DNA from: Streptomyces smaragdinus
Lineage (GTDB): Bacteria; Actinomycetota; Actinomycetes; Streptomycetales; Streptomycetaceae
Direction: 5' to 3'
Length of the DNA stretch: 49,060 nucleotides
NCBI RefSeq assembly: GCF_009604385.1
Contig: NZ_WEGJ01000044.1
Location: forward strand, 1 to 49,060
The notes under the pieces are model-generated. The model saw nothing but the letters and a program-made list of their open reading frames with translations. It was not told the origin of the DNA and did no database searches. The translations under genes were made by a program, and so were the position numbers. This document shows, in pieces, positions 1-7,921 of this stretch (position 1 is its first letter; each line of letters starts with the position of its first letter).

Positions 1-166
1 CCCCGGCGAGAGGCTGCGCCTGCGCGTACTCGGCGCGGATCGCCATCAGACCGGGCATCTCGTGCTCGGCCAGCTCGATCTCCTTACGGCCGAAAGCCGC
101 CAGGGAGAGGTCAGCCACCTTGTAGTCCATGCCGGTGGACGTGGTGGAGGTCGTCAACGCTGTCAT
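1..166 (-). CDS. ahcY: Adenosylhomocysteinase, N-terminal part (runs off the left edge)
   Basis: Only the first 55 codons are in the window. They read MTALTTSTTSTGMDYKVADL and continue with FGRKEIELAEHEMPGLM, the N-terminal signature of S-adenosyl-L-homocysteine hydrolase. That cytosolic NAD-dependent enzyme splits SAH into adenosine and homocysteine in the activated methyl cycle. The ATG at 166-164 is preceded by GGAG five bases upstream, which supports this start. The gene is transcribed leftwards out of the window, away from the PTS-like gene at 492. Its leader is long and folded (see 167-491). The identification rests on the N-terminus alone, but that stretch is distinctive. Confidence 0.9.
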   Translation of the reverse strand, partial: MTALTTSTTSTGMDYKVADLSLAAFGRKEIELAEHEMPGLMAIRAEYAQAQPLAG

Positions 167-491
167 TCCAGCTCCATGCGTGTCGGTCGGGTCGCTGAGC
201 CGCTGCGACTCGCGGTGCGCGGTCGCGTCCGGGGCGAGGGACACGTGGTCACCCCGCCTGCGGCTCAGTCCGTCGGAGGCCCTCTCTCCCTCGCGCGGGC
301 CTCTCGTGGGCCCGCCCGACCGCCATCAGCAGCGACGTCTGGCGTCTACGAATCTACCGCAGGCGGGCGGTTCTGTGAGGGGTGCCTCGAGGGATCGGCC
401 GGCGGGTGGTGTCCGGGGTGCGGGCGGGGTGGGGCGCGTCGAGAATGGCCGGAGGGGTGGCTGATCCGATGAGTCCAGCTAGGAGCGACCC
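167..491 (-). promoter_or_regulatory. Structured ahcY leader / divergent intergenic region
   Basis: This 325-bp gap has no plausible gene. Two strong dyads are visible. One is a perfect 7-bp stem with a 7-nt loop at 295-315 (GCGGGCC/GGCCCGC). The other is a perfect 9-bp long-range pairing between 195-203 and 260-268 (CTGAGCCGC/GCGGCTCAG), which encloses a smaller CGGGG/CCCCG stem on the ahcY strand. Both lie between the likely ahcY promoter and its start codon, so they would be in the 5'UTR. Some bacterial ahcY genes carry SAH riboswitches, but I could not align the core motif of that class on the ahcY strand, so the element is left unnamed. The plus-strand gene at 492 must also have its promoter here. 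Confidence 0.4.
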
Positions 492-1559
492 GTGACGAGT
501 CCCGCCAGTTCCCCCGGCGCCCGGCAGCCGCGGCTTGTGGCGGTCACCGCCTGTCCGGCGGGTATCGCCCACACGTACATGGCGTACATGGCCGCCGAGA
601 AGCTGGAGCAGGCGGCGCGGGCGGCGGGGTACACGATCAAGGTCGAGACGCAGGATTCCGTCGGGGCGGAGAACGTGCTGACGGAGGCGGACGTCGCGGG
701 GGCGGACGCGGTGATCGTGGCGGCGGACACCGAGGTGGATCCGGGGCGGTTCCGGGGGAAGCCGCTGTTGGTCGCCGGGATCGGGGGCGGTATCTCGCAC
801 GCGGACGCGCTGGTGGCGCGGGCCGGGTCCGCGCCGGTGTACGAGGGGTACCCGGGGGCCGTGCACGACGCCCATCATCACGGCGGGATGACGGCGGTGG
901 ACGGGACGGGGACGACGATGCTGCGGGGGACGGCGCACACCGTGGACGCGGCGTCGGAGTCGGCGGAGGCGTACGAGGCGAAGGTGCGTCCGCCGGTGGC
1001 GGCGACCCGTACACCCCGTACACCGACCACCAAGCTCGTCACCGTCTCCCGGGGCGAGTCCGGGGAGATCAGCAGCATCCGGAAGCTGGGCGGTGGGCCG
1101 GTGTCCGCGCTCTCCGGGTATCTGACGGCTCGGACCGTACGGCGGGAGCTGGCCGCCGGGGAGCGGGACTCCGCGATCGGGGAGCTGGTGGAGCTGGTGG
1201 CCGGGACCGGGAAGGTCGTCGACCGGGACGCCCTGGTGAGCGCCGTGCTGGCGCGGGAGGCGCGGGGGGCGACGGGGCTGGGTGAGGAGGTCGCGATCCC
1301 GCACGCCGAGACGGACGCCGTCACGGAGCCGGTTGTGGCGTTCGCCCGGTCGGCGCGGGGTGTGGACTGGGGGGCGGTGGACGGCACGCCCGCCCGGCTG
1401 ATCTTTCTGGTCTGTGTGCCGGAGGCGATGGCCGGGGACGAGCGTCTGCGGATCCTCGCCCGGCTCGCCCGCACGCTCGTGAACCCGGACTTCCGGGCCC
1501 GGCTGCGGGGGGCCGGGACGGACGAGGAGATCCTGCGGGTGCTCGCGGAGGTCGGGTGA
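492..1559 (+). CDS. PTS fructose-type EIIB-EIIA fusion protein lacking EIIC
   Basis: This 355-residue cytosolic protein has a fructose-family EIIB domain at about residues 13-110. Its phosphocysteine loop reads ACPAGIAHTYMA, with Cys21. A histidine-containing linker follows, then a PTS EIIA-2 domain at about 205-355 with the phosphohistidine in EVAIPHAET (His271). Fructose permeases normally carry a membrane EIIC domain of roughly 300-350 residues; here the domains are joined by about 95 residues with no membrane segment. Both phosphoryl sites are intact, so it could serve a separate EIIC or act as a regulatory phosphocarrier. The GTG start at 492 has AGGAG at 481-485, seven bases away. The gene ends in a strong terminator at 1563-1594. 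No EI, HPr or EIIC gene is nearby. Confidence 0.85.
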   Translation: MTSPASSPGARQPRLVAVTACPAGIAHTYMAYMAAEKLEQAARAAGYTIKVETQDSVGAENVLTEADVAGADAVIVAADTEVDPGRFRGKPLLVAGIGGGISHADALVARAGSAPVYEGYPGAVHDAHHHGGMTAVDGTGTTMLRGTAHTVDAASESAEAYEAKVRPPVAATRTPRTPTTKLVTVSRGESGEISSIRKLGGGPVSALSGYLTARTVRRELAAGERDSAIGELVELVAGTGKVVDRDALVSAVLAREARGATGLGEEVAIPHAETDAVTEPVVAFARSARGVDWGAVDGTPARLIFLVCVPEAMAGDERLRILARLARTLVNPDFRARLRGAGTDEEILRVLAEVG

Positions 1560-1562
1560 CGT

Positions 1563-1594
1563 ACGGAGGGGGCCCGACGCCGGGCCCCCTCCGT
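1563..1594. terminator. Bidirectional terminator between the PTS gene and the CDF gene
   Basis: A perfect 14-bp stem (1563-1576 with 1581-1594) closes a 4-nt loop. It starts four bases after the plus-strand stop and lies just before the stop of the convergent minus-strand CDF gene, so it can serve both. There is no long T tract, as is usual in Streptomyces. Confidence 0.85.
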
Positions 1595-1601
1595 CTCGTA
1601 C

Positions 1602-2525
1602 TCAGCTCGCGGTACGCGCCCGCAGTATGTCGGGCTCGATGTAGATGAGGCGGGCGGCCGGTACGGCCGCGCGGACCCTGGCCTCCGCCTCGTCGATGGC
1701 GCGGGCGACGGAGGCCATCGTGTCCTCGCCGCCCAGCGCGATCTTCGCGGCGACGAGCAGCTCGTCGGGGCCGAGGTACATCGTCTTCATGTGGATGACC
1801 TCGTCGACGTCGGGGCCCTCCTCCAGCGCCTTGCGGATCACGTCGACGTCCGCGTCGCTCGCGCCCTCGCCGAGCAGCAGCGACTTCGTCTCGACGGCCA
1901 GTACGGCGGCGATGATCAGCAGCAGCACGCCGATGCACAGGGTGCCGATGCCGTCCCAGACGCCGTTGCCCGTGATGATCGCGATGCCGACGCCGAACAG
2001 GGCGAGGACGAGGCCGACCAGCGCGCCGAAGTCCTCGAGCAGGATGACGGGCAGCTCGGGCGCCTTGGCGCGGCGGATGAACTCCCACCAGCTCTGGTCG
2101 CCGCGGAGCTCGTTCGACTCCTTCACGGCCGTACGGAACGACATGCCCTCCGCGACGATCGCGAAGACCAGGACGGCCACCGGCCAGTACCAGTGGTCGA
2201 TCTCGTGCGGGTCCTGGACCTTGTGGAAGCCCTCGTAGACGGCGAAGAGACCGCCGAGGGAGAACAGCACGATGGAGACGAGGAAGGCGTAGACGTACCG
2301 CTCGCGTCCGTAGCCGAACGGGTGCTCCTTCGTCGCGGCGCGCTGTGCCTTCTTCCCGCCGAGCAGCAGCAGGCCCTGGTTGCCGGAGTCGGCGAGCGAG
2401 TGGACACCCTCCGCCAGCATCGAGGACGAACCGCTGAAGGCCCATGCGATGAACTTCGCCGCCGCGATCGAGAGATTGGCGAGCAGTGCCGCCACGATCG
2501 CCTTTGTTCCGCCTCCTGCAGCCAT
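1602..2525 (-). CDS. Cation diffusion facilitator (CDF) family transporter
   Basis: The 307-residue membrane protein belongs to the CDF family, which exports divalent metals such as zinc in exchange for protons. Several hydrophobic segments lie between residues 8 and about 215. The TM2 motif reads AEGVHSLADSGNQ, which supplies the family's His/Asp metal ligands. The equivalent TM5 site reads LLEDFGALVG in place of the usual SDA or HxxxD pattern. This variant is typical of the SLC30A9-like subgroup, so the metal is uncertain. A cytoplasmic C-terminal domain with DVDEVIHMKTMYLGPDELLVAAKI follows, the ferredoxin-like fold of CDF proteins. It is the last gene of the manB-manA operon, about 105 bp after manA. 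The start is ATG at 2525; no strong ribosome-binding site is seen. Confidence 0.9.
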   Translation of the reverse strand: MAAGGGTKAIVAALLANLSIAAAKFIAWAFSGSSSMLAEGVHSLADSGNQGLLLLGGKKAQRAATKEHPFGYGRERYVYAFLVSIVLFSLGGLFAVYEGFHKVQDPHEIDHWYWPVAVLVFAIVAEGMSFRTAVKESNELRGDQSWWEFIRRAKAPELPVILLEDFGALVGLVLALFGVGIAIITGNGVWDGIGTLCIGVLLLIIAAVLAVETKSLLLGEGASDADVDVIRKALEEGPDVDEVIHMKTMYLGPDELLVAAKIALGGEDTMASVARAIDEAEARVRAAVPAARLIYIEPDILRARTAS

Positions 2526-2631
2526 CTGTGACTGACCTGTCCCTTCGTGGTCTCCCCGCGGGGCGCTCGCCCCGTTACGGCGGGGGCCATTGTGTCAGTA
2601 GGGCAAAGGAATGGTAATCCGACCCGCGTTC

Positions 2632-3819
2632 TCAGCCGCGGACGGTGGCCCGGAAGAGGGTGCCGGAGCCGGTGGCGCGGACCGGTGCTCCGGCTGCCGG
2701 GAGGAACGCCGATTCGCCGCGGCGCAGCGACAGATGCGTGCCGTCGGCGGACGTCAGTTCGGCGCTGCCGTCCGTGCACAGGACGATCTGCGGGCGGCCG
2801 GTGTCGAGGGTGCGGGCGGCGGCGTCCAGGTCGTGGCGGTGGAGGCGGAAGTCGTCCAGCGGGGTGTCGTACGCGCCGTCCGCCGGCGAGGCGTGGAGGA
2901 CGTCGGTTTCGCCGGGGACGAAGCGTACGACGCGCAGCAGTTCGGGGACGTCGATGTGCTTGGGGGTGAAGCCGCAGCGCAGGACGTTGTCGGAGTTGGC
3001 CATGATCTCCACGCCGACGCCGTCGAGATACGCGTGCGGGACTCCGGCGCCCAGGTACATCGCCTCGCCGGGCTGCAGGCGGACGGGGTTCATCAGCATC
3101 CCGGCGAGGATGCCGGGGTCGCCGGGGTAGGTGCGGGCGACGGCGGCGTACATGGCGTAGTCGGCGGCGAAGGGGCCGTCGCCGGTGGCGAGTCCGGTGG
3201 CCGCCGCGACGGCCTCGCCGACGGTCGCGGCGATCGCTTCGCGGGGGGCGGTGAGGACGGCGGTGAACACCTCGCGCAGGGCGTCGGCCTCGGGCTTGGC
3301 GCGCAGGACGTCCACGTACGGGACGAGGCCGTCGACGTTCAGGCCCTCGAGCAGGTCGGCGGCCTGCGCGGGGGTGCGGAAGCCGCACAGGCCCTCGAAG
3401 AGGGTGAGGGCGCAGATCAGTTCGGGCTTGTGGTTGGTGTCCTTGTACATGCGCTCGGGGGCGTCGAGCGCGATGCCCGCCTCCTCCTCCGCGAGGAAGC
3501 CGGCCTTCGCCTGGTTCAGGTCGGGGTGGACCTGGAGGGACAGCGGTTCGGCGGCGGCCAGCACCTTGAACAGGAACGGCAGCCGGGGGCCGAAGCGGTC
3601 GGCGCAGGGGGCGCCCAGTTCGGCCACCGGGTCGGCGGCGATGACGTCGGCCAGCGAGACGGGTCCGGCGCCCCGGTCGATACGGGAGGGGGCGCCGGGG
3701 TGGGCGCCCATCCACAGTTCGGCCTGGGGGCCGCCGGTGGGCTCCTCGCCGAGGAGCCCGGGGATGGCGGTGGTGGAGCCCCAGGCGTAGGGGCGCACGG
3801 TGTTCGTCAGTCGGTCCAT
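2632..3819 (-). CDS. manA: Mannose-6-phosphate isomerase, class I
   Basis: This 395-residue cytosolic zinc enzyme interconverts fructose-6-phosphate and mannose-6-phosphate. Type I phosphomannose isomerase signatures are clear: RPYAWGSTTAIPGLL near the N-terminus, the metal-binding stretch SLQVHPDLNQAKAGF, the following YKDTNHKPELICAL, and GAGVPHAYLDGVGVEIMANS with SDNVLRCGFTPKHID in the cupin-like C-terminal half. It lies 24 bp downstream of the SIS-domain gene and in the same operon as manB. Together the two enzymes would supply mannose-1-phosphate and then GDP-mannose for mannosylation and envelope glycans. Confidence 0.95.
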   Translation of the reverse strand: MDRLTNTVRPYAWGSTTAIPGLLGEEPTGGPQAELWMGAHPGAPSRIDRGAGPVSLADVIAADPVAELGAPCADRFGPRLPFLFKVLAAAEPLSLQVHPDLNQAKAGFLAEEEAGIALDAPERMYKDTNHKPELICALTLFEGLCGFRTPAQAADLLEGLNVDGLVPYVDVLRAKPEADALREVFTAVLTAPREAIAATVGEAVAAATGLATGDGPFAADYAMYAAVARTYPGDPGILAGMLMNPVRLQPGEAMYLGAGVPHAYLDGVGVEIMANSDNVLRCGFTPKHIDVPELLRVVRFVPGETDVLHASPADGAYDTPLDDFRLHRHDLDAAARTLDTGRPQIVLCTDGSAELTSADGTHLSLRRGESAFLPAAGAPVRATGSGTLFRATVRG

Positions 3820-3843
3820 GGTCCGTCTCGTCGCTCGCGGAGG

Positions 3844-4965
3844 TCAGTGGTCGGACGATGCCAGGGAAAGGTAAACGGCGGTGAAATCCGCGAGGGCGAT
3901 CAGTTCGGCGGCGATCTGCAGCGGGCCGCCCCCGGCGGGTTCGATCTCGCTCAGCGGGGTGCCGCGGCCGTGCGCCAGCGCGCGGGCGGCGGGGGCCGGG
4001 TTGGCGCCGGTGGGCTCGGCGTCGTGCAGCAGCACCACCCGGGGCAGCAGCGGCTCCGCTTCGTCCACCCGGTCGCGGAAGAAGTCGTCGGGGTCCTCGG
4101 CCTGGGGGCCGGCGAGCAGCGGGCCGTGGACCTGCAGGGCGTGCGGCAGGGCGGCGGCCAGCGCGGGGCGGCCGGCGACGGCGGTGAGGGTGGTGGCGAG
4201 ATGGCGGGCGGTGGCGCCGGACAGCGGGCCCGTGGACCACAGCAGGGGAAGCGCCTCCGCCAGTTCGGTGGCCAGGGTCTTCGCCGGGTTGTCGTACGTC
4301 GCGGTGGCCGGCCCGCAGCGGGCGGCCACGGTGTCCAGCCGGTCGGCGATCTCCTCGAGGGCCTTGGGCGGGGCGGTGAGCAGGCCGAGGCGGTCGGTGA
4401 GGGCCAGCAGCGGCGTCATGATCGCCCAGAGGGTGCCGGGGGCCTCCGGTTCGGCGCCGGGCTCGGCGGTGGTGCGCTGGATCATGGGGAGGGTCATGCC
4501 GTGCGTCGTGCCGACGGTGTCCGTGAGGGAGGAGCCGGCGGGGGCGACGGCCACCACGGACATGCCGCGCCGGTACGCCTGCTCCACCAGGGCCTCGAGC
4601 CCCGGTTCGCGGCCGTAGCCGGTGACCGTCAGCAGCAGGTCCTGGGGGCCCGCCCAGCCCGGCAGGGTCCAGCGCAGGGCGGCCGGGTCGGCGTCCGCCC
4701 CGTACGCGTCCAGGGCCACGGCCTGGCAGGCGCCGCCCAGCAGGGCGCTCAGCAGATCCGCCGCGCAGTACGTGCTCGGGCAGGGGCCCGCCAGCAGCAG
4801 CGAGCGGGGGCGGCCGTCGGGGCGCAGCGCGGTCAGCCCCGATTCGGCGGCCGCCCGGGCCGCGGTACGGACGCGGGCGCCGGACTCGGCGACCGCGAGC
4901 AGCAGCCCGCGGCCGTCCGCGCGCGTGAGGGCGTCGGGGGTGTCGAGGAAGGCCTCGTCCAGCAT
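3844..4965 (-). CDS. SIS-domain protein of the manA-manB operon
   Basis: A 373-residue protein begins MLDEAFLDTPDALTRADGRG. It contains the sugar-isomerase-like pattern SLLLAGPCPSTYCAADLLSALLGGACQAVALDAYG, then QDLLLTVTGYGREPGLEALVEQAYRRGMSVVAVAPAGSSL. This resembles the SIS fold of phosphosugar isomerases and bifunctional phosphoglucose/phosphomannose isomerases. The position between manA and manB suggests a role with phosphosugars, but the catalytic reaction is unknown and may be regulatory. The start was set at ATG 4965; an in-frame GTG at 4977 is also possible. The gene starts 20 bp after the Trm112-like stop, and GAGGGG just after that stop is the likely Shine-Dalgarno. Confidence 0.8.
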   Translation of the reverse strand: MLDEAFLDTPDALTRADGRGLLLAVAESGARVRTAARAAAESGLTALRPDGRPRSLLLAGPCPSTYCAADLLSALLGGACQAVALDAYGADADPAALRWTLPGWAGPQDLLLTVTGYGREPGLEALVEQAYRRGMSVVAVAPAGSSLTDTVGTTHGMTLPMIQRTTAEPGAEPEAPGTLWAIMTPLLALTDRLGLLTAPPKALEEIADRLDTVAARCGPATATYDNPAKTLATELAEALPLLWSTGPLSGATARHLATTLTAVAGRPALAAALPHALQVHGPLLAGPQAEDPDDFFRDRVDEAEPLLPRVVLLHDAEPTGANPAPAARALAHGRGTPLSEIEPAGGGPLQIAAELIALADFTAVYLSLASSDH

Positions 4966-4985
4966 CTCGCCGCGCACCCCTCGGG

Positions 4986-5159
4986 CTACTCGGGGCGGCG
5001 TGCTTCGTCGACGAGGAGGACGGGGATGCCGTCCTTCACGGGGTAGGCCAGGCCGCACGTGTCGCTGGTGCAGATCAGCTCCGTCGACGCGTCCTTCAGG
5101 GGGGCGTGACAGGCGGGGCAGGCGAGGATCTCGAGGAGACCGGCTTCAACGGGCGGCAT
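4986..5159 (-). CDS. Trm112-family small zinc-ribbon protein
   Basis: This 57-residue protein starts MPPVEAGLLEILACPACHAP and later has ELICTSDTCGLAYPVKDGIPVLL, then ends VDEARRPE. The two Cys pairs (CPxC and CTSDTC) and the YPVKDGIPVLL ending are the signature of the Trm112/YcaR family. These tiny zinc-ribbon proteins act as partners or activators of methyltransferases and other enzymes. GGGGG lies eight bases before the ATG. It is the second gene after manB in the operon and almost abuts the SIS gene. Its partner here is not known. The reading frame is short but its family match is exact in layout. Confidence 0.9.
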   Translation of the reverse strand: MPPVEAGLLEILACPACHAPLKDASTELICTSDTCGLAYPVKDGIPVLLVDEARRPE

Positions 5160-5289
5160 GCGTGCGCCCCCTTCTCGGGGTGTGCGGATCGGGCGGATTC
5201 AGCTTACTGCGGGGGTGGCAGTGGGGCTCGGCGGGCGGAGGTCCGGCTGGGGGTCCGGGGGTTGTCACCCCGGGAGAACGCAGCGGCGC

Positions 5290-6651
5290 TCAGGCCCGTA
5301 CGATCCCCAGCACCTCGTCCCGTACCGCCGCCACCGTCGCCTCGTCGCGTGCCTCCACGTTCAGCCGCAGCAGCGGTTCGGTGTTCGACGGGCGGAGGTT
5401 GAACCACCAGTCCCCCGCCGTCACCGTCAGCCCGTCCAGGGTGTCCAGCGTGACGCCCTCGCGGTCCTCGTACGCGGCGCGGACGGCCGCCGCGCGGGCC
5501 TGCTGGTCGTCGACCGTGGAGTTGATCTCGCCGGAGGCCGCGTAGCGGTCGTACGCCGCCGTGAGGCGCGACAGGGGGCCGTCCTGGCCGCCGAGGGCCG
5601 AAAGGACGTGCAGGGCCGCCAGCATGCCCGTATCGGCGTTCCAGAAGTCGCGGAAGTAGTAGTGCGCGGAGTGCTCGCCGCCGAAGATCGCGCCGGTGCG
5701 GGCCATCTCCTGCTTGATGAACGAGTGGCCGACGCGGGTACGGACCGGCTCGCCGCCGTTCTCCTTGACGACCTCGGGCACGGACCAGGAGGTGATCAGG
5801 TTGTGGATGACCGTCCCGTGGCCGCCGTTGCGGGCCAGCTCGCGGGCGGCGACCAGCGCGGTGATCGCGGACGGGGAGACCGGGTCGCCGTTCTCGTCGA
5901 CGACGAAGCAGCGGTCGGCGTCGCCGTCGAAGGCCAGGCCCAGGTCGGCGCCCTCGGCGCGGACGCGCTCCTGGAGGTCGACGATGTTCCTGGGGTCGAG
6001 GGGGTTGGCCTCGTGGTTGGGGAAGGTGCCGTCGAGCTCGAAGTACATGGGCACCACGTCCAGCGGCAGCCCCTCGAAGACGGTCGGCACCGTGTGCCCG
6101 GCCATCCCGTTGCCCGCGTCGACGACGACCTTCAGCCGGCGGATGGACGTCAGGTCGACGAGCGACCGCAGATGCGCCGCGTAGTCCCCGAGCACGTCCC
6201 GCTCACCGACGCTCCCCTGCCGCGCGGCGGGAGCCGGTGCGCCGCCCGCGAGCCACTGCTCGACCAGCGTGCGGATCTCCGTCAGCCCGGAGTCCTGTCC
6301 GACCGGCGCGGCGCCGGCGCGGCACATCTTGATGCCGTTGTACCGGGCCGGGTTGTGGCTGGCGGTGAACATCGCGCCGGGCAGATCGAGGCTGCCGGAG
6401 GCGAAGTACAGCTCGTCGGTGGAGCACAGCCCGATGAGGGTCGCGTCCGCCCCGCATTCGGCGGCACCGCGCGCGAAGGCGGCGGCGAGGTCCGGGGAGG
6501 AGGGGCGCATGTCGTGTCCGACCACGATCGCGGAGGCGCCGGTGACCTCGGTGAACGCGGCGCCGAAGAGATGCGCGAGGTGTTCGTCGAGCTGGTCGGG
6601 GTACACCCCGCGTACGTCGTACGCCTTCACGATCTGCGACAGATCGGCCAC
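5290..6651 (-). CDS. manB: Phosphomannomutase/phosphoglucomutase
   Basis: The 453-residue alpha-D-phosphohexomutase interconverts mannose-6-phosphate and mannose-1-phosphate. All four active-site regions are visible: the phosphoserine loop MFTASHNPARYNGIK (Ser98), the metal loop FDGDADRC, the sugar-specificity loop GGEHSAHYYFRDF, and the phosphate-binding loop RPSNTEPLLRLNVEA. The GEHS loop fits the PMM/PGM group, so glucose phosphates may also be used. The GTG at 6651 (VADLSQIVKAYDVRG) is chosen because GGAGG lies eight bases upstream; an ATG ten codons further upstream at 6681 has poorer support. It stands upstream of Trm112, the SIS gene and manA. Confidence 0.95.
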   Translation of the reverse strand: MADLSQIVKAYDVRGVYPDQLDEHLAHLFGAAFTEVTGASAIVVGHDMRPSSPDLAAAFARGAAECGADATLIGLCSTDELYFASGSLDLPGAMFTASHNPARYNGIKMCRAGAAPVGQDSGLTEIRTLVEQWLAGGAPAPAARQGSVGERDVLGDYAAHLRSLVDLTSIRRLKVVVDAGNGMAGHTVPTVFEGLPLDVVPMYFELDGTFPNHEANPLDPRNIVDLQERVRAEGADLGLAFDGDADRCFVVDENGDPVSPSAITALVAARELARNGGHGTVIHNLITSWSVPEVVKENGGEPVRTRVGHSFIKQEMARTGAIFGGEHSAHYYFRDFWNADTGMLAALHVLSALGGQDGPLSRLTAAYDRYAASGEINSTVDDQQARAAAVRAAYEDREGVTLDTLDGLTVTAGDWWFNLRPSNTEPLLRLNVEARDEATVAAVRDEVLGIVRA

Positions 6652-6750
6652 TGCCCAGCCCTCCCGGACGTCGTCCCGCACACGGTTCGCACTCGATTCG
6701 CACAGTACGCGATGGTTCGGTCGCTCTGCGCTGCGGGGGTACGTCCCGGG

Positions 6751-7128
6751 TCAGGCGTCGGGGGCCCGCAGCACCCGCAGATGGGTGCGCCGGGCGACCT
6801 CCATCGGGTCCGCCTCGCGCGTGGAGGGCGTGACCGGCTCCTGGGGGGCCGGGCGCGGGCGGGCGGCCTCGCGGACGGCGTCGGCGAGGGCCTCGAGGTC
6901 GTCGCTGCTGTGCCGGGCGGGGCCGGGGGCGATCGCGAGCCGGACGACCTCCCAGCCGCGGGGGGCCGTGAGGCGCTCCGAGTGCTCCGTGCACAGGTCG
7001 TAGCAGTGCGGCTCGGCGTAGGTGGCGAGGGGCCCCAGCACGGCCGTGGAGTCCGCGTAAACATACGTCAGCGTGGCCACGGCAGGGCGGCCACAGGCAG
7101 TGCGCGAACAGCGGCGGACGGGGCTCAC
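6751..7128 (-). CDS. DUF3499 family protein
   Basis: This 125-residue protein begins MSPVRRCSRTACGRPAVATLTY and continues YAEPHCYDLCTEHSERLTAPRGWEVVRL. The two Cys pairs (CSRTAC and CYDLC), with nearby His residues, suggest a small zinc-ribbon domain. The layout matches the actinobacterial DUF3499 family, usually found beside manB, whose function is unknown. The GTG at 7128 is the only sensible start codon that keeps the conserved CSRTACG segment near the N-terminus; AGGAG is present but about 19 bases away. The C-terminal half is Ala/Pro/Arg rich and likely disordered before a final VARRTHLRVLRAPDA. It heads the minus-strand operon leading to manB, manA and the CDF gene. Confidence 0.88.
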   Translation of the reverse strand: MSPVRRCSRTACGRPAVATLTYVYADSTAVLGPLATYAEPHCYDLCTEHSERLTAPRGWEVVRLAIAPGPARHSSDDLEALADAVREAARPRPAPQEPVTPSTREADPMEVARRTHLRVLRAPDA

Positions 7129-7459
7129 GACGTTGGACGGTACCGCACTCCTGAGCGGGCCGCGACGACTCTCCCGCGGCTCACCCGGTTGTGTCGGCAC
7201 CCGGACGGGGTACGGGCGCCCCCTGCGTACGCCGGGTGACCTGGTGGTTCGTAACGGACAGCGAGCGGAATGGGGATGAAAGCTGTCACCAATCCCTACA
7301 AATGACGTCAATTGAACGAGTGAGTGCGGTCTACGGTCCGTATCGATCGATAACCAAAGCGCTGTCGTACGGTCATTCGGAGACATACGATCGCTTGACG
7401 CGGAGCTGCATGTCAGCGTCTCCGGCGGGCTACGCTCATGGTTGATGGAGCAGCAAGCC
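7129..7459. promoter_or_regulatory. Divergent promoter region between DUF3499 and the zincin gene
   Basis: This 330-bp gene-free gap is distinctly richer in A/T than its surroundings. On the plus strand, TACGCT at 7431-7436 is a good -10 hexamer for the gene starting at 7445 or 7460. On the minus strand, a TTGACG near 7310 is a possible -35 for the DUF3499-manB-manA operon, but I could not settle its -10. Short dyads such as TCGATCGATA occur around 7340-7350. No RNA gene or repeat was recognised. Confidence 0.4.
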
Positions 7460-7921
7460 ATGACCCCAGATCCGGCGCCGCCCGCGGGTGGTCCCGGTCC
7501 GCGCGCCCGGCGCCGGGACCGGCACGGCCGCGGTATGCGCGGTCCCGTCGCGCCCCCGCAGGTGCCGCTGTCCGTGAGTCGCGCGGAGCTGTTCATCGAC
7601 CTGGTGAACGACTCGGCGCAGCGTCTCGAGCGCCGCTGGCCGCAGCTGGCGTCGGTGGAGTTCGGCGTGCTCGACGTGCCGGGCGACCCGGCGCTGCCGA
7701 TCAGCCTGGCCGACGAGGACGGGGTGCCGCTGGGCACGCTGCTCTCCGGCAGCCGCAACGGGCTGCCGGACCGCATCGTCGTCTACCGCCGGCCGGTGGA
7801 GATCCGCGCCAAGGGCCGCGACGAGCGGGCGCAGCTGGTGCACGAGATCATCGTCGAGCAGGTCGCCGAACTCCTGGGCCTGGCCCCGGAGTCCGTCGAT
7901 CCGCAGTACGGGCAGGACTAG
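7460..7921 (+). CDS. Metallopeptidase-like (zincin) family protein
   Basis: The 153-residue protein carries a basic, proline-rich N-terminus followed by VSRAELFIDLVNDSAQRLERRWPQLASVEFGVLDVP and later IRAKGRDERAQLVHEIIVEQVAELLGLAPESVDP. This layout is that of the minimal zincin / DUF1025 metallopeptidase family. The usual HExxH motif is changed to HEIIVEQ, so the second zinc-ligand His is missing and peptidase activity is doubtful. ATG 7460 has GGAG nine bases upstream. ATG 7445 is an alternative and would sit right at the transcription start predicted from the -10 TACGCT (7431-7436). The stop codon overlaps by three bases, at a CTAG, the stop of the convergent DUF5719 gene. Confidence 0.8.
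   Translation: MTPDPAPPAGGPGPRARRRDRHGRGMRGPVAPPQVPLSVSRAELFIDLVNDSAQRLERRWPQLASVEFGVLDVPGDPALPISLADEDGVPLGTLLSGSRNGLPDRIVVYRRPVEIRAKGRDERAQLVHEIIVEQVAELLGLAPESVDPQYGQD

Noticed and set aside
167..491. Firm call of an SAH riboswitch
   Set aside because: The GAGGAGCGCUGC core could not be placed on the ahcY strand. A partial similarity on the opposite strand comes from the symmetric stem, so only a structured leader is reported.
2611..5046. Long plus-strand frame opposite manA and the SIS gene
   Set aside because: It is the shadow of the minus-strand genes: Gly/Gln/Val-rich, with no family features. Similar long shadows at 5158-7239, 7438-9612, 9453-13079 and 14899-16965 were dropped for the same reason.
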